A DNA stretch of 64,000 nucleotides from Aquitalea aquatica (GCF_013911085.1 NZ_JACERN010000022.1:1-64000), one strand, 5' to 3'. Counted from the first letter of the stretch, positions 49,654 to 59,821 are shown. Numbers and translations: made by a program. The notes: a model not told the origin generated them from the letters alone.

Positions 49654-49682
49654 GGCTGCCACTTTTGTGGCAGCCTTTTTCA
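49654..49682 (+). terminator. Rho-independent terminator of the atp operon
   Basis: ggctgccac (49654-49662) and gtggcagcc (49667-49675) form a perfect 9-bp stem with a tttt loop, followed by T at 49676-49681. Confidence 0.95.
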
Positions 49683-49716
49683 TTTCTGCATTATTTTTGA
49701 CCAGTAAAGAGCTCGC

Positions 49717-51081
49717 ATGGACAGCCTCAGCATTGTCATTCTGGCGGCAGGCAAGGGTACCCGCATGTACTCCGCCAAACCCAAGGTTTTGCATCCCATC
49801 GGCGGTGCGCCCATGCTGGCGCGTGTCATTGCCACCGCCCGCACGCTCAAGCCGACACGGCTGGTGGTGGTGTACGGATTTGGCGGTGAACAGGTGCGTC
49901 AGGTCATCAAGGATGAAGACATCATCTGGGCCGAGCAGGCCGAGCAGCTGGGCACCGGCCACGCGCTGAAAATGGCGCTGTCGGCACTACCACAAGATGG
50001 CAAGACCCTGGTGCTGTACGGTGATGTGCCGCTCACCCGCAGCGAAACGCTGCAGCAGCTGATTGCCGCTGCTGGCGATGGCATGGCGGTGCTGACCGAC
50101 GTACTGGACGACGCCACAGGCTATGGCCGCATGCTGCGCGGAGCCGATGGCAAGCTCAAGGCCATTGTCGAACACAAGGACTGCACGCCGGAGCAGCTGG
50201 CCATCCGTGAAATCAATACCGGCATGATGGTGCTGCCCAACCGCCATCTGGGCGACTGGCTGCATGCCTTGCGTAATGGCAATGCCCAGGGCGAATACTA
50301 TCTGACTGACGTGCTGGAACTGGCCGTCGCCGCTGGCATCCCGGTGGAAAGCGCCAGCGTGTCGGCCTCCTGGGAAGCCGCTGGGGTCAACAACAAGCTG
50401 CAACTGGCCGAACTGGAACGCATCCTGCAACTGAATCAGGCGCGTGCCCTGCTGACTGCCGGTGTCACCTTGGCCGACCCGGCCCGCATTGATATCCGTG
50501 GCAGCCTGCAACATGGCCGCGATGTCAGCATCGACGTCAATTGCGTGTTCGAAGGCGTGGTGGAGCTGGGCGACAATGTCGAAATCGGTGCCAACTGCGT
50601 GCTGAAAAACGTCAAGATCGCGGCAGGCACCCGTATCGCTGCGTTCTCGCATCTGGAGGATGCCGTGGTCGGGGCAGATTGCCGCATCGGCCCGTATGCC
50701 CGCCTGCGTCCTGGTGCGGCTCTGGCCGACGAAGTGCATATTGGCAATTTTGTCGAAATCAAAAAGAGCACGGTTGGGCTGGGTTCCAAGGTCAATCACC
50801 TCACCTATATTGGCGATGCCGAGATTGGCAGCAAGGTGAATGTGGGTGCCGGCTCGGTAACCTGCAATTACGATGGCGTGAACAAATTCAAGACCGTGAT
50901 TGGCGACAATGTGTTTGTCGGCTCCGGCACGCTGATGGTGGCTCCGGTCACGCTGGAAAGCGGCGCAACCGTCGGTGCCGGCTCGGTGATCAGCCGCACC
51001 GCTCCGGCCGATGCCCTGACCGTGGCCCGTGCACGGCAGGTGACAATTGCCGGCTGGAAGCGACCGCAGAAAAAGAGCTGA
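49717..51081 (+). CDS. glmU: Bifunctional UDP-GlcNAc pyrophosphorylase / GlcN-1-P acetyltransferase GlmU
   Basis: Makes UDP-GlcNAc for peptidoglycan and LPS. The 454 residues hold the N-terminal uridyltransferase domain ([51 protein letters not shown]) and a C-terminal left-handed beta-helix acetyltransferase ([47 protein letters not shown]). It lies between atpC and glmS, and its own terminator separates it from the DeoR gene. Confidence 0.97.
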   Translation: MDSLSIVILAAGKGTRMYSAKPKVLHPIGGAPMLARVIATARTLKPTRLVVVYGFGGEQVRQVIKDEDIIWAEQAEQLGTGHALKMALSALPQDGKTLVLYGDVPLTRSETLQQLIAAAGDGMAVLTDVLDDATGYGRMLRGADGKLKAIVEHKDCTPEQLAIREINTGMMVLPNRHLGDWLHALRNGNAQGEYYLTDVLELAVAAGIPVESASVSASWEAAGVNNKLQLAELERILQLNQARALLTAGVTLADPARIDIRGSLQHGRDVSIDVNCVFEGVVELGDNVEIGANCVLKNVKIAAGTRIAAFSHLEDAVVGADCRIGPYARLRPGAALADEVHIGNFVEIKKSTVGLGSKVNHLTYIGDAEIGSKVNVGAGSVTCNYDGVNKFKTVIGDNVFVGSGTLMVAPVTLESGATVGAGSVISRTAPADALTVARARQVTIAGWKRPQKKS

Positions 51082-51105
51082 AGCGGCTGGCCAGTGCTCT
51101 GCTGA

Positions 51106-51143
51106 AACCCGGTGTGTTTCCTGTAGGAAGCCACCGGGTTTTT
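51106..51143 (+). terminator. Rho-independent terminator of glmU
   Basis: aacccggtg (51106-51114) pairs with caccgggtt (51132-51140), with an inner ttcc/ggaa extension (51118-51129), followed by T through 51143. It lies 25 bp after the glmU stop. Confidence 0.85.
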
Positions 51144-51171
51144 GCTGGGGGCTTTCTTTCAGTGTTGTCGT

Positions 51172-51270
51172 TTTTCTTTCGAAACGAAAGAAAATTGCCT
51201 AATTTGTTGTTTTGCTTCATTGCCAAGGATTTTTCGCCTTGCTATCATCGGCAAACTTTCGAAACGAAAC
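51172..51270 (+). promoter_or_regulatory. Promoter with twin DeoR-type operators upstream of the DeoR-glmS pair
   Basis: Operator 1 is a near-perfect palindrome with core ctttcgaaacgaaag (51176-51190; arms tttctttcg and cgaaagaaa around aaa). Operator 2, ctttcgaaacgaaac, lies at 51256-51270 and matches at 14 of 15 positions. Between them is a promoter: TTGCCA (51220-51225), 17 bp, TATCAT (51243-51248). Operator 2 would lie just after the transcription start and 6 bp before the DeoR ATG. The layout suggests autoregulation, possibly by DNA looping over the 80-bp centre-to-centre distance. Confidence 0.75.
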
Positions 51271-51276
51271 CACGGC

Positions 51277-52068
51277 ATGACCAAACGAAACACCCAGCAG
51301 CGCCGCCATGCCATTGCCACCCTGGTGCAAGAACAGGGCGAGGTGAGCGTGGACGAGCTGACCCGCCGCTTTGCCACCTCTGAAGTGACCATTCGCAAGG
51401 ATCTGGCCCTGCTGGAAACCGGCGGCCTGCTGCTGCGCCGCTATGGTGGTGCGGTGTCCTTGCCCAGCGAAATGATGGCCGAACCGGATGCTGGCCAGCT
51501 GTCCGACCGCAAGCTGGATATCGCCCGTGCCGCTGCCGAACGCATTCGCGACCATAACCGCATCATCATCGATAGCGGCACCACCACCAGCGGCATGATT
51601 CCCCTGCTGGGCAACAAGCGCGGCCTGGTGGTGATGACCAATTCGCTCAATGTGGCCGCTGCGCTGCGCGAGCTGGAAAACGAACCCACCCTGCTGATGA
51701 CGGGTGGCACCTGGGACCCGCACTCCGAATCCTTCCAGGGCCAGGTGGCCGAGCAGGTACTGCGCTCCTACGATTTCGACCAGCTGTTTGTCGGTGCCGA
51801 CGGCATCGATCTGGAACGCGGCACCACCACCTTCAACGAACTGGTGGGGCTGTCGCGGGTCATGGCCGAGGTGGCGCGCGAAGTCATCGTGATGGTGGAG
51901 TCGGACAAGATAGGCCGCCGCATTCCCAATCTGGAATTGCCGTGGCACAGCATTCACACCCTGATTACCGACGAGGCCCTGCCCGCCGCATCAGCGGACA
52001 TGATCAAAGCGAAGGGCATCACGCTGATCTGCGCGCCCTCGAACAGTGATAGTGCAAGGAGAAAATAA
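51277..52068 (+). CDS. DeoR/GlpR-family transcriptional regulator (probable glmS regulator)
   Basis: The 263 residues from ATG 51277 (the frame runs 45 codons further up through the operators but without homology) start with a winged HTH (about 5-60: [40 protein letters not shown]) followed by the DeoR sugar-phosphate sensor ([44 protein letters not shown]). The stop TAA shares its last A with the glmS ATG, so the two are translationally coupled. A role sensing an amino-sugar phosphate and controlling glmS is inferred from position and the two matching operators. Confidence 0.9.
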   Translation: MTKRNTQQRRHAIATLVQEQGEVSVDELTRRFATSEVTIRKDLALLETGGLLLRRYGGAVSLPSEMMAEPDAGQLSDRKLDIARAAAERIRDHNRIIIDSGTTTSGMIPLLGNKRGLVVMTNSLNVAAALRELENEPTLLMTGGTWDPHSESFQGQVAEQVLRSYDFDQLFVGADGIDLERGTTTFNELVGLSRVMAEVAREVIVMVESDKIGRRIPNLELPWHSIHTLITDEALPAASADMIKAKGITLICAPSNSDSARRK

Positions 52069-53897
52069 TGTGTGGCATCGTCGGCGCCATTGCGGCGCGT
52101 AATGTGGTTTCCATCCTGGTAGATGGCCTGAAACGACTGGAATATCGCGGTTATGACTCCGCTGGCATCGCCGTGCATACCGGTACGGCGATCAGCCGCG
52201 TGCGCCGTGTTGGCCGCGTGGCCGAAATGGAAGCCGCTGCCGCTGCCGAAAATCTGCAGGGCATGCTTGGCATCGGCCATACCCGCTGGGCCACCCATGG
52301 CGGTGTAACCGAGCCCAATGCCCACCCGCATGTCTCGCACGACAGCATTGCCGTGGTGCACAACGGCATCATCGAGAATCACGAAGAACAGCGCCAGCAA
52401 CTGAAGGCACTGGGCTACCAATTCACCTCGCAGACTGATACCGAAGTCATTGCCCATCTGGTACATCACTACTACCAAGGCGGTGTCAGCCTATTCGATG
52501 CGGTCAAGCAAGCCACCCGCCAGCTGACCGGCGCTTACGCCATCGGCGTGATCGCGCTGGACCGCCCGGACGAACTGGTGTGCGCCCGCATGGGCTGCCC
52601 GCTGCTGGTGGGCTTGGGCGAAGGCGAGCACTTCATTGCTTCCGACGTGTCTGCCATCCTGTCCGCCACCCGTCGCGTCATCTTCCTGGAAGAGGGCGAT
52701 ATCGGCCTGCTTACCCGTGACAGCGTGCTGCTGCATGACAAGAACGATCAGGTCATCGAACGCGCCGTGCATGTGTCCGACGTCTCGCTGGCCTCGCTGG
52801 AACTGGGCCCGTACAGCCACTTCATGCAGAAGGAAATCCACGAGCAGCCCAAGGCCCTGTCCGACACCATCGAAGCGGTGCTGGAAAACGGCTTTGTCGC
52901 CGAACTGTTCGGCACGAACGCCGCCAAGCTGCTGCCGCAGGTAGAGGGCGTGAAAATTCTGGCTTGCGGCACCAGCTTTTATGCCGGCCTGACCGCCAAA
53001 TACTGGATTGAAAGCATTGCCGGCATCAGCTGCGATGTGGAAATCGCCAGCGAATATCGCTACCGCGATGCCTTTGCCAATCCCAAGCATCTGGTGGTGA
53101 CCATCTCCCAGTCCGGCGAAACGCTGGACACTATGGAAGCGCTGAAATACGCCAAGGAACTGGGCCATACCATGGCCCTGTCCATCTGCAATGTGCGTGA
53201 ATCCGCCATTCCGCGTGCCAGCGAACTGGTGTTCTACACCCGCGCCGGTGCCGAAATCGGCGTGGCCTCCACCAAGGCCTTCACCACCCAGCTGGTCGGC
53301 CTGTTTGCGCTGGCCGTCACCCTGGGCAAGCAGCGTGGCCGGGTGGATGCCGCTGCCGAGCATGGCTATCAGGAAGCGCTGCGTCAGCTGCCGGGTTCAG
53401 TACAGCATGCGCTCAACCTGGAGCCGCAAATCAAGGCCTGGTCCGACAAGTTTGCCGCCAAGCAAAACGCCCTGTTCCTCGGCCGTGGCCTGCACTACCC
53501 GATTGCGCTGGAAGGCGCGCTCAAGCTCAAGGAAATCTCCTACATCCACGCCGAAGCCTACCCGGCCGGCGAGCTGAAACACGGCCCGCTGGCGCTAGTG
53601 GATGAAAGCATGCCGGTGGTGGTGATTGCCCCCAACGACGCCCTGCTGGAAAAAGTGAAGTCGAACATGCAGGAAGTGCGCGCCCGTGGTGGCGAGCTGT
53701 TCGTGTTTGCTGATCTGGACAGCCATTTCAGCGAATCCGACGGCGTACACGTCATCCGCACCCCGCGCCATGTCGGCGTGCTGTCCGCCATCGTCCACAC
53801 CATTCCGGTGCAGATGCTGGCCTACCACGTCGCCCTGGCCCGCGGCACCGACGTCGACAAGCCACGCAACCTGGCCAAGAGTGTGACGGTGGAGTAA
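52068..53897 (+). CDS. glmS: Glutamine-fructose-6-phosphate aminotransferase GlmS
   Basis: First step of amino-sugar synthesis: fructose 6-phosphate plus glutamine gives glucosamine 6-phosphate. The 609 residues show the Cys nucleophile at position 2 ([10 protein letters not shown]), the class II glutaminase domain ([20 protein letters not shown]), two SIS domains ([35 protein letters not shown]) and the C-terminal [13 protein letters not shown]. It is coupled to the upstream DeoR gene rather than to glmU. No glmS ribozyme is expected or seen. Confidence 0.97.
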   Translation: MCGIVGAIAARNVVSILVDGLKRLEYRGYDSAGIAVHTGTAISRVRRVGRVAEMEAAAAAENLQGMLGIGHTRWATHGGVTEPNAHPHVSHDSIAVVHNGIIENHEEQRQQLKALGYQFTSQTDTEVIAHLVHHYYQGGVSLFDAVKQATRQLTGAYAIGVIALDRPDELVCARMGCPLLVGLGEGEHFIASDVSAILSATRRVIFLEEGDIGLLTRDSVLLHDKNDQVIERAVHVSDVSLASLELGPYSHFMQKEIHEQPKALSDTIEAVLENGFVAELFGTNAAKLLPQVEGVKILACGTSFYAGLTAKYWIESIAGISCDVEIASEYRYRDAFANPKHLVVTISQSGETLDTMEALKYAKELGHTMALSICNVRESAIPRASELVFYTRAGAEIGVASTKAFTTQLVGLFALAVTLGKQRGRVDAAAEHGYQEALRQLPGSVQHALNLEPQIKAWSDKFAAKQNALFLGRGLHYPIALEGALKLKEISYIHAEAYPAGELKHGPLALVDESMPVVVIAPNDALLEKVKSNMQEVRARGGELFVFADLDSHFSESDGVHVIRTPRHVGVLSAIVHTIPVQMLAYHVALARGTDVDKPRNLAKSVTVE

Positions 53898-53926
53898 GCA
53901 AGTCTGAGTGGTGTGTGACTAGAGTA

Positions 53927-53962
53927 AATAAAGTTCGTCGGATCCGAATAAAGTTGGTCGGA
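53927..53962 (+). repeat. Two 16-bp direct repeats, 20-bp period, after glmS
   Basis: aataaagttcgtcgga (53927-53942) and aataaagttggtcgga (53947-53962) differ at one base. They lie between the glmS stop and its terminator; no function is known. Confidence 0.8.
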
Positions 53963-53971
53963 GTCTGAGCA

Positions 53972-54004
53972 AGGAGAAGGGGCCATTGGCCCCTTCTCCT
54001 TTTT
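53972..54004 (+). terminator. Strong Rho-independent terminator of glmS
   Basis: A 13-bp perfect stem, aggagaaggggcc (53972-53984) and ggccccttctcct (53988-54000), has a 3-nt loop followed by T at 54001-54004. Confidence 0.94.
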
Positions 54005-54144
54005 CAGTTGGCGGGTGTGCAGGGTCACCAGAGGTGAGCGCATGTGGGGTGAGTGCTTCTCAGCCAAAGCGGCCGGTCAGCATCATTGGAAGCAAGGACC
54101 GTTTTACACGGAGTTCCGGGCAGGCCCGAACCCGGATTGCTCAT

Positions 54145-55119
54145 CTATTGCCCGTGCAAACAGATTTGGCTGACTTTTTCATGGGCAGTGGCAAGTTCCT
54201 GCTCTGACAGAACCAGTTCCGGGCTGTCCCGCAACTTTTCCAGCGTCAGATCTAGAAACGCCCTGACCCGCACCGGGAGTGCCTGTCGACTGCCGTAGTA
54301 CAAATGCAGTGCAAACGGCGTGCTCAGTTGCGACAGCAGCAAGGGAATCAATCTGCCGGAGCGGATGTGTGGTGCTGCGGAAAGATTGGCCACTTGCCCT
54401 ATCACCTGCCCCGAAAGCACGGCTTGCAGTTCCAGCTCAGTATCGTTGCTGTAAAAGGCGGGGGGAAAATGGCGCTGCTCCACCTTGCCATCCACCGTGA
54501 GATACCAGGGCAATACCTTGCCGCTTACCGGGTGTCGGAACACACTGCAGCGGTGAGTACTGAGTTCTTCTATGGTTGTCGGTATGCCGTAGCGCGCAAG
54601 ATATTCTGGTGCTGCGCAAACGATTAACTGGATGGGAAACAGCCGGCGGCTGATCACGCCATCCTGTGCCGATGCGCCAATGCGAAATCCCACATCCACC
54701 CGGTCCAGCACCCAGTCCCCAATACCATCATCCAGCGCGACATCCGGTCGCACTTCAGGATGTGCCTGACAGAATGCATCCAGCAGCGGCATCAAAATAC
54801 CGGCAAATGATGACTTGGGCCCAACAATCCGCAGTGGTCCGGCAATCCCTTCTTTCCCTGCCCGTGCGGTATTGACTGCACGCTCCAGCGTCGCCAGCGC
54901 AGGCTGTGCATCTTCCAGAAACTGCTGCCCTTCCTCGGTCAGTGCCAGGCTACGCGTGGTGCGGTGCAGCAGTCGTACGCCCAGGTGTTTTTCAAGCATG
55001 GCGATGGCCTGGGTGGCCGCCTGTGCCGACACCCCTTGCGCCTGGGCAGCCTTGCGGATACTGCCCAGCTCGACAGCCTTGGCAAACATGGAAATGGAAC
55101 GTAACTCGTTAATGGGCAT
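54145..55119 (-). CDS. LysR-family transcriptional regulator
   Basis: The 324 residues start at ATG 55119 (MPINELRSISMF); ATG 55158 is a longer alternative. The N-terminal HTH (FAKAVELGSIRKAAQAQGVS, AQAATQAIAMLEKHLGVRLL, HRTTRSLALTEEG) is followed by a LysR substrate-binding domain (GPLRIVGPKSSFAGILMPLL). Divergent to an SDR-led gene set across a 133-bp AT-rich gap, it probably controls that set. The inducer is unknown. Confidence 0.93.
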   Translation of the reverse strand: MPINELRSISMFAKAVELGSIRKAAQAQGVSAQAATQAIAMLEKHLGVRLLHRTTRSLALTEEGQQFLEDAQPALATLERAVNTARAGKEGIAGPLRIVGPKSSFAGILMPLLDAFCQAHPEVRPDVALDDGIGDWVLDRVDVGFRIGASAQDGVISRRLFPIQLIVCAAPEYLARYGIPTTIEELSTHRCSVFRHPVSGKVLPWYLTVDGKVEQRHFPPAFYSNDTELELQAVLSGQVIGQVANLSAAPHIRSGRLIPLLLSQLSTPFALHLYYGSRQALPVRVRAFLDLTLEKLRDSPELVLSEQELATAHEKVSQICLHGQ

Positions 55120-55252
55120 GGGGCTGCATCGCAGATTAATGGCGTGATGAATTATCAATATAAAGTTGCTACTTATGCAATTTTTTATCGGCTATTCGCT
55201 TGATATTTAATTTCCTATAGTAGCGGCATACAAACAAGCAGGAGTCTTGATC

Positions 55253-56095
55253 ATGCAAAAAGAAGTCGTCGTCGTCGTTGGAGCCGGACTGATCGGCCAG
55301 GCCATTGCCCGGCGCATTGGTGTGGGCAAGCAGATCTTGCTGGCATCACTGAGCCTTCAGGATGCAGAACAAGCCAGTGCCGTTTTCCACAATGCAGGTT
55401 TCACGGCCACCGCCGCCAGCGTGGATGTGAGTTCGCGCGAATCGGTCCTGGCCCTGGTCAAGCAAGCTGAACAATTAGGCCCGATCACCGGGCTGATTCA
55501 TGCCGCCGGGGTTTCCCCGTCGCAAGCGCCGGTGGAAACGATCTTGCGTGTTGACCTGTACGGCACGGCGCTGGTGCTGGAGCTGTTCGGCAATGTCATG
55601 GCCAGGGGTGGTTCTGCCGTGGTCATCGCTTCGCAATCCGGTCATCGCCTGCCTGCCCTGACCCAGGAACAGGACCGTGCACTGGCCATGACACCCACCG
55701 AACAGCTGCTTGAGCTGGATTTTCTGCAGCCATCACAAGTGGTGGATACCCTGCATGCCTATCAGCTGTCCAAGCGCGGCAATTCACTGCGGGTGATGGC
55801 CGAGGCCGTACGCTGGGGTCAGCGTGGCGCCCGGGTCAATACCATCAGCCCCGGCATCATCATCACCCCGCTGGCCAATGACGAACTGAATGGCCCGCGC
55901 GGTGCCGGTTACCGTCGCATGATTGAAGGCAGCCCGGTAGGACGAGCCGGCACGCCGGATGAAGTGGGCCATGTCGCCGCCCTGCTGATGGGGCAGGATG
56001 GCACCTTTATCACCGGTAGCGACATCCTGATGGATGGCGGCGTGACTTCTGCCTTCCGCTTTGGCGATATCCAGCAGCCGGTCGTGCAGTCCTGA
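55253..56095 (+). CDS. SDR-family oxidoreductase
   Basis: The 280 residues from ATG 55253 (GGAG eight bases upstream) have a Rossmann start VVVVGAGLIGQAIARRIG, catalytic YxxxK in AYQLSKRGNSLRVM, the Ser region VVIASQSGHRLPA, and the C-terminal PVGRAGTPDEVGHVAALLMG ending DILMDGGVTSAF. The usual TGxxxGxG is replaced by VGAGLIG. NAD(P)-dependent; substrate unknown. It is the first gene of the LysR-linked set. Confidence 0.92.
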   Translation: MQKEVVVVVGAGLIGQAIARRIGVGKQILLASLSLQDAEQASAVFHNAGFTATAASVDVSSRESVLALVKQAEQLGPITGLIHAAGVSPSQAPVETILRVDLYGTALVLELFGNVMARGGSAVVIASQSGHRLPALTQEQDRALAMTPTEQLLELDFLQPSQVVDTLHAYQLSKRGNSLRVMAEAVRWGQRGARVNTISPGIIITPLANDELNGPRGAGYRRMIEGSPVGRAGTPDEVGHVAALLMGQDGTFITGSDILMDGGVTSAFRFGDIQQPVVQS

Positions 56096-56206
56096 AGCGG
56101 AACTCAGGCCCACAGAACGCTAACCGCTCACACCAGCATGGGCTGCCACCGCCCCCGGCGACTGGCAGCCCTTGCCAGACATCAAGTATTCAGGAAGAAA
56201 CAGCGT

Positions 56207-57265
56207 ATGAACTATCGCGTCAAAAGTTACGCCGCTCAGTCATCCGGCAGCCTGCTGGCACCATTCCAGATCGAACGCCGCAGCCCGCGCGCAGATGATG
56301 TGGTGATCGAAATCCTCTACTGCGGCGTCTGCCATTCTGATGTGCACAATGTGCATAACGACTGGGGCAATGCCAATTATCCGATGGTGCCCGGCCATGA
56401 AATCATCGGCAAGGTGCTGGCTGTAGGTTCCGGCGTAAGCCGTTTCCAGATCGGCGACCGGGTGGGCGTGGGTTGCCTGGTGGCCTCCTGCAAACACTGT
56501 GCGCCCTGTGAGCACGGCCAGGAACAGTATTGCCAGAACGGGGCAACCTATACCTACAACCATCAGGACCCGATTGATGGCAGCCGTACCTATGGCGGCT
56601 ATAGCGAGACAATCGTCGTGGCGCAGGACTTCGTGCTGAAAGTGCCGGATAGTCTGGATCTGGCTGGCGCGGCTCCGCTGCTGTGCGCCGGCATCACCAC
56701 CTATTCGCCGCTACGCCATTGGCAGGTCGGCCAGGGCAGCAAGGTGGCCATCGTCGGCCTGGGTGGCTTGGGCCATATGGGTCTGAAGCTGGCCAAGGCC
56801 ATGGGGGCCGAGGTCACGCTGTTCAGCCGTTCACCCGGCAAGGAGGCCGATGCCCGCCGCCTGGGCGCTGACCATGTGGTGATGTCCACCGATGCCCCGC
56901 AGATGACTGCAGTAGCCGGAAAATTCGACCTGATCATCAACACCGTGCCCTACCAGCATGATGTGAATCCCTACATTCCGACGCTGGCATCCGGCGGCAC
57001 CATGGTGATGGTGGGCTACCTGGGACCGCTGGATGATTTCAATACCGGCCCGCTGGTGTTTAGCCGCAAGGCGCTGGCCGGCTCGCTGATTGGCGGCATC
57101 GCAGAAACACAGGAAATGCTGGATTTCTGTGGCCAGCACGGCATTCACTCCGATATCGAACTGATCCGCATCCAGGATATCAATCACGCCTTCGCCCGCC
57201 TGCTCAAGGCCGATGTGAAATACCGCTTCGTCATTGATATGGCTTCTTTGAAAGAACCGGCATGA
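56207..57265 (+). CDS. Zinc-dependent NAD(P) alcohol/aldehyde dehydrogenase (YahK/CAD-like)
   Basis: The 352 residues from ATG 56207 (GGAAG site) have catalytic zinc ligands in EILYCGVCHSDVHNVHNDWG and MVPGHEIIGKV, a structural zinc loop CKHCAPCEHGQEQYC, and the cofactor fold VAIVGLGGLGHMGLKLAKAM. Similar enzymes reduce a broad range of aldehydes with NADPH. The stop overlaps the next gene as ATGA, so they are co-translated. The open frame upstream to 56138 lacks homology. Confidence 0.95.
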   Translation: MNYRVKSYAAQSSGSLLAPFQIERRSPRADDVVIEILYCGVCHSDVHNVHNDWGNANYPMVPGHEIIGKVLAVGSGVSRFQIGDRVGVGCLVASCKHCAPCEHGQEQYCQNGATYTYNHQDPIDGSRTYGGYSETIVVAQDFVLKVPDSLDLAGAAPLLCAGITTYSPLRHWQVGQGSKVAIVGLGGLGHMGLKLAKAMGAEVTLFSRSPGKEADARRLGADHVVMSTDAPQMTAVAGKFDLIINTVPYQHDVNPYIPTLASGGTMVMVGYLGPLDDFNTGPLVFSRKALAGSLIGGIAETQEMLDFCGQHGIHSDIELIRIQDINHAFARLLKADVKYRFVIDMASLKEPA

Positions 57266-57729
57266 ACACCAACACGCAAACGGGTAGCGACGCCGGGGCT
57301 GAAGGATTGCTGATTTCCCATTCCAGCACACGCGCCACGGTAGCCGTGCCAGCCGAATGGTTTACCGGCCTGGTTCAACTGGAGATGCTGTTCTCCCCGG
57401 CTGGCCCCGACCGGGCTTCTGCCGGTCTGGTGACCTTTCCTGCCGGAGCACGCACCCACTGGCATAGCCATCCGCTGGGGCAGACCTTGCTGGTTACCGC
57501 CGGGGCTGGCTATGTACAACGCGCCGGCGGCCCGCTGCAGGAAATTCGCCCGGGCGATGTGGTGCGCATTCCGCCCCATACCCGACACTGGCATGGGGCA
57601 ATGCCTGAGAGCAGCATGAGCCATATTGCCATCCAGGAGGCGCTGGACGGCAAATCGGCCGACTGGATGGAGGCCGTGAGCGATGCTGACTATGCCGCCA
57701 GCGGAGAGGGTAGCGCATGCGGCGGGTGA
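57262..57729 (+). CDS. Cupin-domain protein
   Basis: The 155 residues include one cupin: GLVTFPAGARTHWHSHPLGQ (His-rich motif 1) and IRPGDVVRIPPHTRHWHGA (motif 2). This group includes carboxymuconolactone-associated and (R)-mandelonitrile-lyase-like cupins. It overlaps the dehydrogenase by 4 bp and the next gene by 13 bp. A metal site is likely; the reaction is not known. Confidence 0.9.
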   Translation: MNTNTQTGSDAGAEGLLISHSSTRATVAVPAEWFTGLVQLEMLFSPAGPDRASAGLVTFPAGARTHWHSHPLGQTLLVTAGAGYVQRAGGPLQEIRPGDVVRIPPHTRHWHGAMPESSMSHIAIQEALDGKSADWMEAVSDADYAASGEGSACGG

Positions 57730-58310
57730 TGATTATTGGTGCCCATGGCCAGATTGCCCGCGTCGTCACCCGGCTGTTACTGGAGCACGCTGATGTGGCA
57801 TTGACGCTCTACCTGCGCCGTGCGCAGCGGCTGCAATCACTCGCCACGCATCCACGGGTGACGCTGGTAGAGGGTGACGCCCGCGATGTAGCGCAGTTGA
57901 GCGCGGCCATGCCCGGGCAGGACCTAGTCTATGCCAACCTGTCCGGCGAGATGGCAAGCCAGGCCAAGGCCATTGTCGCAGCCATGCAGCACACTGGCCT
58001 GCACCGGCTGGTATTCATCAGCTCAATGGGTATTTACGCTGAGGTTCCGGGCGAAAAGTATCGCAACATCCTCGACCCGTATCGGGACTCTGCCGCCATT
58101 GTTGAAGCATCCGGGCTGGAATACACCCTGTTGCGCCCCGCCTGGCTCAATGACGAAGATATCGCCGCATATGGCCTGACGCGCAAAGGCGAGCCATTCA
58201 AGGCTGCGCACGAGGTGGTATCCCGGCGTAGCGTGGCAGAAATTGTCCGGGCCATTTGCCTGGACCCTGCCCTGCATGTCGGCGAAAGCCTGGGCGTACA
58301 CCGGCAATGA
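57717..58310 (+). CDS. NAD(P)-binding Rossmann-fold protein (atypical SDR, YwnB/SDR_a5-like)
   Basis: The 197 residues start RRVMIIGAHGQIARVVTRLL (nucleotide-binding GAxGxIA) and contain LVYANLSGEM, LVFISSMGIYAEVPGEKY and YTLLRPAWLND. The catalytic Tyr-Lys pair of classical SDRs is not evident. It may be a redox sensor or flavin/NADPH reductase-like protein. It begins inside the end of the cupin gene, so the operon is tight. Confidence 0.88.
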   Translation: MRRVMIIGAHGQIARVVTRLLLEHADVALTLYLRRAQRLQSLATHPRVTLVEGDARDVAQLSAAMPGQDLVYANLSGEMASQAKAIVAAMQHTGLHRLVFISSMGIYAEVPGEKYRNILDPYRDSAAIVEASGLEYTLLRPAWLNDEDIAAYGLTRKGEPFKAAHEVVSRRSVAEIVRAICLDPALHVGESLGVHRQ

Positions 58311-58404
58311 GCACAGCGCAGCCCATGTACCGACGGGCCGCGCCGAGCTTGATCTTTGCGGTCAGACATCTCTGCATTTTTTATCTACTCTTCTCCACTA
58401 CCCC

Positions 58405-59610
58405 ATGACACAGCAACGTGATCTGCGCCTGATGCTGATTCTCAGCGCGCTGATGTCTTTCGCCTCCATCTCCACTGATTTATACCTGCCCGCCCTGCCA
58501 AGCATGCAGCATGCCTTGCACGCCAGCCGTGCCGGTATCGAGCTGACCTTTTCTGCCTTCCTGGTGGGCTTCAGCATGGGGCAACTGTTTTGGGGACCCT
58601 ACAGCGACCGTGTCGGACGGCGCAAACCAATTGCCATTGGTATTGTCCTGTTTGCCCTTGGTTCGGCAGGATGCGCACTATCGGATACCGTGTGGCAGAT
58701 GATGCTGTGGCGTGTCATCCAGGCAGTTGGCGCCTGTGTCGGACCGGTACTGTCGCGCGCCATGGTGCGGGATCGCTACGGGCGGGAACAGTCGGCTCAC
58801 AAGCTCTCCACGCTGATCCTCATCATGGGGGTGGCTCCCTTGCTTGGGCCGCTGCTGGGAGGGCAGATTCTACTGGTCTGGTCCTGGCAAGGCATTTTTT
58901 GGCTGCTGACCATCGTGGCGGCACTTTTGTTATTTTGCTTGCGCTATTTGCCAGAAACACTGGCCAGGAAAAACCGTAACACGCAGCCGGCCCAACAGGT
59001 GTTCAGGGAGTATCTGTCCCTGCTGCAAGATAAAAGCTTGTTGGTCTATGCGCTGGCAGGTGCATTTTTTTATGCCGGTGCTTATACCTTCATCGTGGCA
59101 ACCCCGTTTGCCTATATCGAGTATTTTCATGTCTCGCCACAGGGATATGGTTATCTGTTCGGTATCAATATTGCCGGCATGATGCTGGCTAATGCAGCCA
59201 ACCGCCACCTGCTGGGACGATTCTCCAGCAAGCATTTATTCATGGCCGGGTGCTTGGTCCTGGCACTGTCCGGCCTTGTACTGATGATGGATGTGCATTG
59301 GTCAATCGGTGGTTTGGCCGGCGTGGTGTTACCCATCTTTTTCTATATGTCGATGAATGGCTTCATTGTGGCCAATTCGGTGGCTGGCGCTCTGGAGCAT
59401 CTGCCACACAAGGCAGGCACTGCCTCTTCACTGCTTGGCGCCATGCACTACGGCAGTGGAATTCTGAGTGCTGCATTAGTGGGATGGTTTGCCGATGGCA
59501 CACCATGGGCGATGGCCTGGCTGATGGGGCTATGTGGATTGGCCAGTTTGCTGGTGGCGATTCTGTCAGTGATTCCATTGCCAATGCAGGAGAGATGGCG
59601 CGTCTTGTAA
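58405..59610 (+). CDS. Bcr/CflA-type MFS drug efflux transporter
   Basis: The 401 residues from ATG 58405 form 12 predicted membrane helices. MFS loop motif WGPYSDRVGRRKPIAIG (between helices 2 and 3), the family start LILSALMSFASISTDLYLPA and helix-5 motif GVAPLLGPLLGG match the Bcr/CflA family. It follows the NAD(P)-binding gene by 94 bp on the same strand, so it may belong to the same transcript. Substrate unknown. Confidence 0.93.
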   Translation: MTQQRDLRLMLILSALMSFASISTDLYLPALPSMQHALHASRAGIELTFSAFLVGFSMGQLFWGPYSDRVGRRKPIAIGIVLFALGSAGCALSDTVWQMMLWRVIQAVGACVGPVLSRAMVRDRYGREQSAHKLSTLILIMGVAPLLGPLLGGQILLVWSWQGIFWLLTIVAALLLFCLRYLPETLARKNRNTQPAQQVFREYLSLLQDKSLLVYALAGAFFYAGAYTFIVATPFAYIEYFHVSPQGYGYLFGINIAGMMLANAANRHLLGRFSSKHLFMAGCLVLALSGLVLMMDVHWSIGGLAGVVLPIFFYMSMNGFIVANSVAGALEHLPHKAGTASSLLGAMHYGSGILSAALVGWFADGTPWAMAWLMGLCGLASLLVAILSVIPLPMQERWRVL

Positions 59611-59821
59611 ATGGCCGCAAGCAAATGATCAGCGGCTGGCATGGTATGTTGGTATTTGTCCGCTATGGCCGAATTACCGTCGGCCAGGCTGACACATCGG
59701 CTGTTGGTCGGCCAAAGCTGTCTTTTGACAGGTGAGTGGGGAAGGTCTGGTTTACACAAAATGCTGGACATGCCCGGACGTCGGTCATCTGGCGTTAGCC
59801 GGCATTGGCCCCTGTTTTTTG

